Shown piece by piece: positions 1-5,429 of a stretch of 5,429 nt of DNA (position 1 is its first letter; the number at the start of each line of letters is the position of its first letter). The notes beneath the pieces were generated by a model that saw only the letters and a list, made by a program, of their open reading frames with translations, had not been told where the DNA came from and did not search any database. The DNA is taken from positions 1-5,429 of the forward strand of contig NZ_DASYZI010000040.1 in NCBI RefSeq assembly GCF_035946395.1. Direction: 5' to 3'. Both the position numbers and the translations under genes were made by a program. The DNA is from Actinocrinis sp035946395 (GTDB lineage Bacteria > Actinomycetota > Actinomycetes > Streptomycetales > Catenulisporaceae).

Positions 1-1
1 G

Positions 2-1429
2 CCGTCGGCCATCGACAGCCAGATCCAGGGCTACAACCAGGTCAAGTCCTCGCTGAACCAAATCGTCGACACACTCAACCACGCGAACTCCTCCCTGCAA
101 TCCGCGTGGTCCGGCGACGCGGCCACCGCGGCGTCCCAGACGTTCACCGACACGTCGAACCACGCCCAGAACGTAGTGTCGACCGTCGACAACACGATCA
201 CCCAACTTCAGAACGCACGCACAGCCGCCGCCAACGCCCAGACCGCAATGAAGAGCGTGCCGAACGAGGTACCAGTCCCCAACGGCGGCTTCTTCGGCTC
301 GATCAGCAACGCGTTCTCGGACGTCTTCACCGGCACCGACCCCACCCAGCAAGCCCAGCAACACAACACCGCCGCCCGCACCCAGGCCGCCGACGTGCTC
401 AACACACTCTCCACGAGCTACGACACGTCCGCAAACAACATGAACTCCATCGCGAATGGCAACTTGGAGGGTGAGGGTTTCCAACCAAGCAACCCTCCAC
501 CAAGTACTTTCAATCTGGGCAATGGCTCATACGGCGGAGGCTCAAGAGCCGCAGGGGGTTATACACGCACGTTCTCCAATAGCGGCGGCGTCGCTTCTAC
601 CCCCGCGGGTGTCGGCAGTGTGAAAAACGGCGTATTCGAGGACCCCCGCACCAGCCTTCAGGGAACGATGACGTTCCCGGAGTCCGGCACCATCGCTCCG
701 ATCAGTCCCGAAAACCTCGGAGCTCCACCGACTTCGGTCCCAAATGAGCCGATCTTCGGCAACCTTGGCGGCGGCCTCACCGAGCCGCCTATCAACGCGG
801 GCGTGCCAAGTCCCGTCAGTGAAGAGAACCCGCTCGGCGAAGGACCTGGTGGCCGCGCTGGAGGCAAGTCGAGTCTGGGCTCATCCAACGTCTTCGGCGA
901 GGAAGGGTTCGGCACCGAATCCGGCGGCACACCCCGCCGCGCCTCCACCCTCGGGAACGGAGCGCTTAACGGCGAAGGCACGCCAGGCAGCGGCGGCGTT
1001 GTAGCCGGCGAAGGTGGAGTCTCGGCCAACGAGGAACAAACAAACATGCAGCCCGGAACGGGCAGCCGAGGAGCCGGCGCCACGTCCGACGGGGAACAAC
1101 TCGGATCGTCGAAGTACTCCCGTGGCCGCTACTTCGGCGGCGACGAGCCAGGCGAGGTCAACGAGGACTGGATCCAGCCCTCGGTCGGCGGCAACGAGTC
1201 GCTGTTGGTCGAGGACGGTAAGTCAGGATCTGGAACCGGTCGGGTAAGGTCGGCGTACGACGGTGCGACGGACACTGAAGGCAACCCCCTGAACATGATG
1301 CGGGGCGGCGCAGCACGCGGCGGCTATCGCGATGATGACGATGAGCGCGGCGAGCGCCCTGGATACCTGAAAGAAGATCCGGAATGGTGGCAGCCCGCCC
1401 AAGAAGTAGCTCCTCCAGTCGTCGAGTGA
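2..1429 (+). CDS. WXG100/PPE-like type VII secretion-associated protein, 5' end missing
   Basis: The reading frame is open from the left edge, so the true start lies upstream; the GTG at 176 is internal. The visible 475 residues begin with a helical segment rich in Gln, Asn, Ser and Ala, then W-S-G (Trp36 of the visible part, bases 107-115) and a second helix. This is the helix-turn-helix layout of WXG100 proteins. A further Ala/Gln/Asn-rich helical stretch at about residues 112-152 recalls the longer PPE-like proteins of actinomycetes. Residues ~153-450 are Gly/Ser/Pro/Glu-rich and probably disordered. The C-terminus has an Asp run followed by RPGYLKEDPEWW and an acidic/Pro end; YLKED fits the YxxxD/E export motif known from ESX substrates. 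There are no membrane segments and no signal peptide in the visible part. It overlaps the downstream protease gene, which supports a joint role. Likely a secreted substrate or a partner of the apparatus; the exact function is inferred. Confidence 0.85.
   Translation, partial: PSAIDSQIQGYNQVKSSLNQIVDTLNHANSSLQSAWSGDAATAASQTFTDTSNHAQNVVSTVDNTITQLQNARTAAANAQTAMKSVPNEVPVPNGGFFGSISNAFSDVFTGTDPTQQAQQHNTAARTQAADVLNTLSTSYDTSANNMNSIANGNLEGEGFQPSNPPPSTFNLGNGSYGGGSRAAGGYTRTFSNSGGVASTPAGVGSVKNGVFEDPRTSLQGTMTFPESGTIAPISPENLGAPPTSVPNEPIFGNLGGGLTEPPINAGVPSPVSEENPLGEGPGGRAGGKSSLGSSNVFGEEGFGTESGGTPRRASTLGNGALNGEGTPGSGGVVAGEGGVSANEEQTNMQPGTGSRGAGATSDGEQLGSSKYSRGRYFGGDEPGEVNEDWIQPSVGGNESLLVEDGKSGSGTGRVRSAYDGATDTEGNPLNMMRGGAARGGYRDDDDERGERPGYLKEDPEWWQPAQEVAPPVVE
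1426..1429 (+). promoter_or_regulatory. GTGA start/stop overlap (translational coupling)
   Basis: The GTG at 1426-1428 overlaps the TGA stop at 1427-1429 of the upstream gene. No Shine-Dalgarno-like purine run sits just before it (the preceding bases are CT-rich), so re-initiation by the terminating ribosome is the likely way the protease is translated. An alternative in-frame ATG at 1384 has an AAGAAG-like stretch seven bases upstream and would add 14 residues. Confidence 0.6.
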
Positions 1430-2760
1430 GTGAACGGACTGCTTTTCGGCGCGCAAGCAGCACGGCAATCGCGATCGCGCTGTGCGTTATTACGGTTGCC
1501 GGAGCGAGCCCTGCACAGGCTGACTCCAGCCAGCAGTGGGCGCTTGGCTACTTGAAGGCGACTCAGGACTGGCAGATCTCTAAGGGTTCTCACGTCACCG
1601 TCGCTGTCCTCGACTCCGGCGTCGCCTCCATCCCGGATCTCAGTGGCCGAGTTGTCGCTGGCGCAGACTTCTCCAGCAGCACGACAAGCACCGGCGATGG
1701 GCGAACGGATACCGACAGCGGGGGCCACGGCACCGGCATGGCCTCACTGATTGCCGGCAATGGCACTGCTGTATCTGGCTTGGCTCCGGCCACACGTGTA
1801 CTCACAGTTCGTGTGATGACCGGCGCTGGAGGTGTCACCTCGCAGGAACTCGCGGCAGGCATTCAATATGCAGTGCAGAAGCATGTCGGAGTGATCAATC
1901 TATCCCTCAATAGCGCACAATCCGATCCCACAGTTCAGCAGGCGATCAGCCAAGCTATGGCCGCGAACGTCGTGATAGTAGCGGCGTCGGGAAACGAGTC
2001 CACCGCTTCGGTCGACTTTCCCGCAGCATATCCGGGAGTTATCGCAGTCGGCGCGGTTGACCAAAACAGCCAAATCTGGCCGCAGTCCAACACAGGGTCT
2101 CAACTCACTCTCACCGCACCCGGCGTGACCATCTACCGCGATAACAACTTCAATCAGCAAGGAACCGAGTCCGGAACGTCCGAAGCCACGGCTTATGTAT
2201 CCGCCGCCGCGGCGCTCATCCGCAGCGCGCATCCGGACTGGTCGGCGGGCCAGGTGATCCGCGACCTGATCAGCACAGCCGATCCGGGCTCGGGCCAGAC
2301 CGCTGGCCAGCACAGCGATCAGTACGGCTACGGCATCGTCGATCCACTGAAGGCACTTCAGGCGTCCGCGCCGTCCGACACGTCGAACCCGTTGCTCGGG
2401 GCATCGACGAGTGCGACGCCTGGTGCTGGTGTCGGCGCCGTTGCCGGCGCCAGTGCCGGATCCGGCGGCAACTCGACCGCGACGGCGGCGGCTGTGGCGG
2501 CTGCTTCGTCGCATACCGGTCTGATCATCGCTCTGATTGTGGGCGCCATTGTCATCGTTGCGTTGATCCTGCTGATCGTTGCGCGCTCGCGAGGTGGACG
2601 TGGCGGTCCGAAGCCGCCGGCTGGGCTGGGGCCGGTGTCCTATGGCGGCAGCTACCCGCAGGCGCCTTATCCCAATTCGCAGCAGAACCCGTACGGTCAG
2701 CAGCCGCAGCTACCACAACGTCCGCAGGGCCCGCAGTTTCCGCAAAATCCGCAGGGCTGA
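1426..2760 (+). CDS. S8 subtilisin-like serine protease, mycosin-type, membrane-anchored
   Basis: Subtilisin-family protease of 444 residues from the GTG start. This start gives a standard signal peptide: basic n-region, hydrophobic core at residues 14-27, and probable cleavage after Ala-Gln-Ala (residue 32). Catalytic residues are Asp63 (VLDSG), His101 (GGHGTGMAS) and Ser252 (SGTSEATA), with oxyanion Asn190 (AASGN). An Ala/Gly/Ser-rich linker (about 316-362) leads to one transmembrane helix (about 365-385), then basic residues and a Pro/Gln-rich tail. The catalytic domain should therefore lie outside the membrane and the tail inside. Signal peptide, S8 domain and C-terminal helix is the architecture of MycP mycosins of ESX systems, which process substrates or stabilise the complex. 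Oddities: the usual Pro after the catalytic Ser motif is Ala, and Glu follows the Ser. The only Cys is in the signal peptide, so the mature domain cannot form disulfides, unlike mycobacterial mycosins. A start at 1384 is possible. Family assignment is firm; the link to a specific ESX system is inferred. Confidence 0.93.
   Translation: MSERTAFRRASSTAIAIALCVITVAGASPAQADSSQQWALGYLKATQDWQISKGSHVTVAVLDSGVASIPDLSGRVVAGADFSSSTTSTGDGRTDTDSGGHGTGMASLIAGNGTAVSGLAPATRVLTVRVMTGAGGVTSQELAAGIQYAVQKHVGVINLSLNSAQSDPTVQQAISQAMAANVVIVAASGNESTASVDFPAAYPGVIAVGAVDQNSQIWPQSNTGSQLTLTAPGVTIYRDNNFNQQGTESGTSEATAYVSAAAALIRSAHPDWSAGQVIRDLISTADPGSGQTAGQHSDQYGYGIVDPLKALQASAPSDTSNPLLGASTSATPGAGVGAVAGASAGSGGNSTATAAAVAAASSHTGLIIALIVGAIVIVALILLIVARSRGGRGGPKPPAGLGPVSYGGSYPQAPYPNSQQNPYGQQPQLPQRPQGPQFPQNPQG
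2704..2757 (+). repeat. Six tandem Pro-Gln-X codon triplets in protease tail
   Basis: The last 18 codons before the stop read PQL PQR PQG PQF PQN PQG, a nine-base unit (mostly ccg cag nnn) repeated six times with synonymous variation. It encodes the end of the predicted cytoplasmic tail. Such short-period coding repeats can vary in number between strains. Confidence 0.85.
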
Positions 2761-2763
2761 CAC

Positions 2764-2787
2764 GGTACGTCGTCTATCTCACGTACC
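2764..2787 (+). terminator. Small hairpin after protease stop, possible weak terminator
   Basis: GGTACGT (2764-2770) and ACGTACC (2781-2787) are perfect 7-base inverted arms around a 10-base loop, starting four bases after the protease stop codon. The position suits a terminator or mRNA-end stabiliser. There is no T-run after it and the stem is only moderately GC-rich, so termination is uncertain. Confidence 0.35.
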
Positions 2788-2845
2788 TCTCGGCCTCGTG
2801 ACGGACGCGTCTGACGCGGGTTGGGTCTCGATTGGGGCAACGCGC

Positions 2846-2875
2846 TTGCCGCTCCACAGCTAGGAGTCCTAACAT
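2846..2875 (+). promoter_or_regulatory. Possible housekeeping-sigma promoter for the zinc-ribbon gene
   Basis: TTGCCG (2846-2851) and TAACAT (2870-2875) are separated by 18 bases and resemble -35 and -10 elements. They lie in the only sizeable gene-free stretch, about 130 bases before the next start. An 11-base imperfect palindrome TAGGAgTCCTA (2861-2871) runs into the -10 element and could be an operator. A second short hairpin (GCGCA gca TGCGC, 2924-2936) would fall in the leader. The rest of 2761-3009 shows no convincing gene or RNA. The match is by eye, and chance matches are common. Confidence 0.3.
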
Positions 2876-3009
2876 CAACCGCTGATTCGCTGCTGGCATG
2901 TACCGATTCAGCCGATTCGATCAGCGCAGCATGCGCAGTCTCGGGGGTCCCGGCCGGCCCAGTGGTCACGGCCAGGACGTCGCGGTAATGCCGATGGTTG
3001 GGGTCTCAG

Positions 3010-4383
3010 GTGTCATCTCAAGACGCGCACTTCGTGTATCAGTGCTATCAATGCGGATCCGATCTTGCCGAAGCCGCGTCGTTCTGCCCGATGTGCGGGA
3101 TGGCTGTGCTTGCGGAAGCGGTTGGAACGGTGGCTGGTGCCGCACCTCAGATGACTGTTGGCGTTGGTGCAGGTGCTGGTCTTGATGGCGTGACGGTCAG
3201 CGGCGGTTCCGTCGTTGCATCGCAGGGGTCTGTATCTGAGGCGTCTCAGGCTCCTCCACTACCTGTTTCGCCTTACTGGCCACGGGACGTAGCTCACGTG
3301 CCGACCGCGAGTGCCGGCTATCCGGCGGGCTTGTATCCACCGCCTCCCGCTCTTCGGGCTGGCGGGGCGCAGGTGGGGGGCGGGGGTCGTGCGCGTCGCA
3401 GTGCACTGATCGCCGGGGCGCTTGTCGTCGCGCTGGGGGTTGGCGGCGGGATCGCTTATGAGGTGATCGGGGCGGGCCCGGCGACGCCGGCGTCCGTTGT
3501 GCAGCAGTACTTTGACGATCTCGGCAGGGACGACACGGCGTCCGCGCTTACGCTCGTCTCGAACTGGGATCAGCTTTCCAGCCAGGGTCCGACGACGCTC
3601 CTTGTGCCGCAGGCGCTGTCGTCCGCCTCCGCTCGGCCTGCGGACGTGCAGGTCGGGAGCACGACAACGCTCTCAAGCGTCGGTGGATCGCCGGACTACA
3701 GCGTCCGGGTCACTTACAAGGTCGGCGGCACCGATATGACGACCGACTTCGCGCTGGTGAAGGCGCCTTCGGGAGCCAAGTCGCCATTTCTGCTGCAAGT
3801 CCCGTTCCTCGACCTCGAACTTGGCGGCCCGGGCGGTCGAGCCGTGACCGTCAACGGCATCACCGTCGATTTGAGCGCGACCTCTAGCTTCGCCGCGTTC
3901 CCTGGCGTCTACAGCGCGACTGCGCAAGGGAACGCACTGCTTGCCAGCGACACGGAGACTGGTGTCATCACGCCCGGCGCAACAACCGACGACGTCACGT
4001 TTGCCGCCCCGCAGCTCGCGTCTGGCGCACAGGACGCCGTGCAGGCACAAGTGAAACAGCAGCTTGACACATGCGCACAGTCCTCCGATGCGGACCCGAG
4101 CGGCTGTCCGTTCTACGTGAACACGGCCTCCATCGCCGGAAACGTCACATCAGTGCAGTGGTCGATCACGACGTATCCGACGGTCACGGTCGACGCGGAA
4201 TCGGCGCCCACCGCTGACACACAGGCCACGATAAGCGATCCCAGTGATGACGGCGTGGCACACTACGACGCCACCTACACCGATTACACCGGCGCGACGC
4301 AGACCACGAGCGGTGACATCTCGTTCGGCGTGAACGGCAGCGCAACCGCATCAGGGTCCGATATCAGCATCACGTACTTCTAG
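3010..4383 (+). CDS. Zinc-ribbon single-pass membrane protein with large extracytoplasmic domain
   Basis: Product of 457 residues from GTG 3010, chosen over TTG 2998 because GTG is the commoner start and a GGGG run lies six bases upstream; the difference is four residues. Domains in order: an N-terminal zinc ribbon with Cys12, Cys15, Cys26 and Cys29 (CxxC-x10-CxxC); a Gly/Val/Ser-rich and then Pro-rich linker (about 40-120); RARR followed by a transmembrane helix (about 130-152); and a long C-terminal region rich in Thr, Ser, Val and Asp. The basic residues before the helix put the ribbon inside and the C-terminal region outside. The first part of the outer region (about 160-190, ASVVQQYFDDL...DDTASAL) resembles the helical start of NTF2/DUF4878-type domains. 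Cys355 and Cys366 (last one in GCPF) may form a disulfide. The general plan recalls TcaA/YvbJ-like zinc-ribbon membrane proteins. No enzymatic motif was seen; role unknown, perhaps sensing or envelope scaffolding. It lies 51 bases before the next gene and may share its transcript. Confidence 0.88.
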   Translation: MSSQDAHFVYQCYQCGSDLAEAASFCPMCGMAVLAEAVGTVAGAAPQMTVGVGAGAGLDGVTVSGGSVVASQGSVSEASQAPPLPVSPYWPRDVAHVPTASAGYPAGLYPPPPALRAGGAQVGGGGRARRSALIAGALVVALGVGGGIAYEVIGAGPATPASVVQQYFDDLGRDDTASALTLVSNWDQLSSQGPTTLLVPQALSSASARPADVQVGSTTTLSSVGGSPDYSVRVTYKVGGTDMTTDFALVKAPSGAKSPFLLQVPFLDLELGGPGGRAVTVNGITVDLSATSSFAAFPGVYSATAQGNALLASDTETGVITPGATTDDVTFAAPQLASGAQDAVQAQVKQQLDTCAQSSDADPSGCPFYVNTASIAGNVTSVQWSITTYPTVTVDAESAPTADTQATISDPSDDGVAHYDATYTDYTGATQTTSGDISFGVNGSATASGSDISITYF

Positions 4384-4385
4384 AG

Positions 4386-4406
4386 CGCCGCGCGGTTGCA
4401 GCGGCG
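4386..4406 (+). other. Short intercistronic hairpin
   Basis: CGCCGC (4386-4391) and GCGGCG (4401-4406) form a 6-base all-GC stem with a 9-base loop immediately after the zinc-ribbon gene stop. No T-run follows, so it is more likely an mRNA-processing or stability element, or chance in GC-rich DNA, than a terminator. Confidence 0.3.
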
Positions 4407-4425
4407 GAAATGCAAGAACACCAGT

Positions 4426-4430
4426 GGAGG
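4426..4430 (+). promoter_or_regulatory. Ribosome binding site GGAGG deciding the GTG start at 4435
   Basis: GGAGG lies four bases before GTG 4435 and is the strongest Shine-Dalgarno match in the window. It fixes the reading frame of the last gene, which has no stop in the window. It also argues against the competing frame that opens at ATG 4410. Confidence 0.75.
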
Positions 4431-4434
4431 ATCA

Positions 4435-5429
4435 GTGAGCTTCGGAACAGGCGCGCAGACGAGGCGCGCGGGCTGGGGTGCCGTCGGGCCGGGTGGCGGG
4501 GACGCCGCCTATCGCACGCAGTCGCTGAAGTACACGCCGATCGAGCTGAGCCTGGACGAGTCCGTGCCCTTCCAGGTGCTGCTGCGACTGTGGCTGACCG
4601 CGATCGTCGTGTCCTGGATCGTATTCGTGGTCTTCATTCTGCTCTGGCTGTTCACGGGCGGCGCGAAAAGCTCGTCGACCGACGCCTTCGGGCAGAGCAG
4701 CGGGCCGAACCTCGGGCTGCTCTCGGCAGGGGCCCTCGTGTCCTTCGTCGTGTTCTGGGTCGTCCTGCTGATCAGCCGACTTCCGGAGCCGATCGCCGAG
4801 TGGAAGGTGCTGCTCGAAGAGAAGGCGCCTGCGGCAGAGCACGCATACGCGGCGATCTACGGTTCGCTGGCCCGGCGCCGGATCCCCGTGGCCGCCGTGC
4901 CGGCGCGCGTACGCAGCGACGTCCTCACTCGCGAGATCGTGAACAACCGGCTGGTCATCAGCGAACGCGGATACGTCGCCTACGCCACCGTGTTCGCGTA
5001 CGGCACCAGCCTTTACGTCGGCTGGACGATGTGGCGCAGCCGCTTCGGCGCTCAGCTGATCGGCACCTTTCTCAAGGATCTGGTCGGCGGGATGTTCGGC
5101 CGTACCGGCATGATCAACCAGATGCTGCGCACGGAGAAGGTGCGCGCGATGCGGGAAGCCGTGCACTCGGCCGTGCGCGAGGGCGTCGAGGTCGCGATTC
5201 AGGGTATTGATGTTTCGATCGTCTCGGCCTTCGGCTACGAGGTGCCGATCCAGGATCTGACGGTTCCGGTTCCCCAGCCACCGCCTGGACCGCTCGCGCC
5301 GCCCGCGCCGCAACCGATGATGGCGCCCCAACCGCAGATGCCGCGGCCACCGATGCCCCAGCCACACATGCCACAGCAACAGATGCCGCCGGCATCGCAC
5401 ATGCAGCAGATGCCGCAACCGGTTGCCCC
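4435..5429 (+). CDS. Unrecognised membrane protein with Met/Pro/Gln-rich tail, 3' end missing
   Basis: The frame from GTG 4435 stays open to the window edge (331 full codons plus two bases). I do not recognise the family. Visible layout: a Gly-rich basic N-terminus (1-25); a conserved-looking segment (about 27-48, SLKYTPIELSLDESVPF); transmembrane helix 1 (about 49-73); a polar loop; transmembrane helix 2 (about 94-115); a charged region with helical character (about 116-178, many Arg, Glu, Ala); a moderately hydrophobic aromatic stretch (about 180-200, with YVGWTMW) that could be a third or re-entrant helix; an amphipathic, Arg/Glu-containing region with two Gly-rich turns (about 201-262); and a Pro/Met/Gln-rich tail from about 277. 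With two helices both ends would be cytoplasmic. The middle portion has balanced, folded-domain composition, so it is a genuine protein and not a shadow. Its position behind the zinc-ribbon gene and near the WXG and mycosin genes suggests an accessory envelope component; this is inference only. Confidence 0.88.
   Translation, partial: MSFGTGAQTRRAGWGAVGPGGGDAAYRTQSLKYTPIELSLDESVPFQVLLRLWLTAIVVSWIVFVVFILLWLFTGGAKSSSTDAFGQSSGPNLGLLSAGALVSFVVFWVVLLISRLPEPIAEWKVLLEEKAPAAEHAYAAIYGSLARRRIPVAAVPARVRSDVLTREIVNNRLVISERGYVAYATVFAYGTSLYVGWTMWRSRFGAQLIGTFLKDLVGGMFGRTGMINQMLRTEKVRAMREAVHSAVREGVEVAIQGIDVSIVSAFGYEVPIQDLTVPVPQPPPGPLAPPAPQPMMAPQPQMPRPPMPQPHMPQQQMPPASHMQQMPQPVA
5317..5429 (+). repeat. Imperfect Met-Pro-Gln coding repeats, running off the window
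   Basis: The tail of the last gene is built from irregular units of Met, Pro and Gln (for example QMP, MPQP, HMPQQ). The 9-base string cagatgccg occurs at 5335, 5380 and 5407, spaced 45 and 27 bases apart, both multiples of nine. This indicates expansion of a short coding unit. Its full length is unknown because the window ends inside it. Confidence 0.7.

Noticed and set aside
106..474. Plus-strand frame of 122 codons near the left edge
   Set aside because: Arg/His/Pro-rich shadow of the WXG protein, whose own frame reads through with a recognisable W-S-G turn and helical pattern.
1384..1510. Twin-arginine (Tat) signal in the protease leader
   Set aside because: Arg pairs occur (SRRVSER and FRRASS), but neither is followed by the hydrophobic residues and Lys of a Tat motif. 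An ordinary Sec signal peptide explains the leader.
1900..2514. Minus-strand frame of 204 codons within the protease gene
   Set aside because: Arg-rich product lying opposite the protease catalytic-domain codons; no start signal or domain features.
2804..2818. GACGCGTC palindrome and repeated gacgcg as an operator
   Set aside because: Eight-base GC palindromes and hexamer repeats arise often by chance in DNA of this composition, and the position is not tied to a promoter element.
2898..3185. Small gene beginning in the intergenic gap
   Set aside because: Most of the frame overlaps the zinc-ribbon codons out of phase, it lacks a ribosome binding site, and the product is Arg/Ser/Cys-rich without recognisable structure.
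4410..5210. Plus-strand frame of 266 codons starting at ATG 4410
   Set aside because: The product is Arg/Ala/Gly-rich with no domain character and no proper ribosome binding site. It is the shifted frame of the gene starting at 4435.
4432..5418. Long open frame of 328 codons on the minus strand
   Set aside because: Its product is dominated by His, Arg, Leu and Asp in the pattern expected from reading a GC-rich gene in antisense. It exactly covers the + strand membrane protein gene, which has a good ribosome binding site and real transmembrane segments.

Overview
The window looks like part of a type VII secretion (ESX/WXG100)-associated locus from a high-GC actinomycete. The evidence is strongly GC-rich third codon positions, GTG starts, and a co-directional set consisting of a WXG/PPE-like protein, a membrane-anchored subtilisin-like (mycosin-type) protease and two further membrane proteins. 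The genus cannot be read from the sequence. None of the core ESX machinery (EccB, EccC ATPase, EccD, EccE) lies inside the window, so the link to secretion rests on the first two genes only.

Layout, all on the + strand. (1) 2-1429: the 3' part of a gene for a WXG100/PPE-like helical protein. It has a W-S-G turn, a long Gly-rich linker and a C-terminal RPxYLxED-type motif that contains YxxxD. (2) 1426-2760: a secreted S8 serine protease with complete Asp/His/Ser triad, C-terminal transmembrane helix and Pro-Gln tail, overlapping gene 1 by four bases (GTGA). (3) 2761-3009: a 249-base intergenic stretch with a small hairpin just after the protease stop and a possible promoter. (4) 3010-4383: a zinc-ribbon, single-pass membrane protein with a large predicted extracytoplasmic domain. 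(5) 4435-5429: an unrecognised membrane protein with two clear transmembrane helices and a Met/Pro/Gln-rich tail. It has a good ribosome binding site and runs off the right edge without a stop.

Inferred working model: gene 1 encodes an exported or machinery-interacting substrate, and the translationally coupled protease acts on it or on the secretion apparatus outside the membrane. Genes 3 and 4, possibly a separate transcription unit, encode envelope proteins that sense, scaffold or accessorise the system. Three of the four products carry Pro-rich, low-complexity segments predicted to face the cytoplasm. The least understood item is the gene 4 product. Functions of genes 3 and 4 are not established by the sequence.
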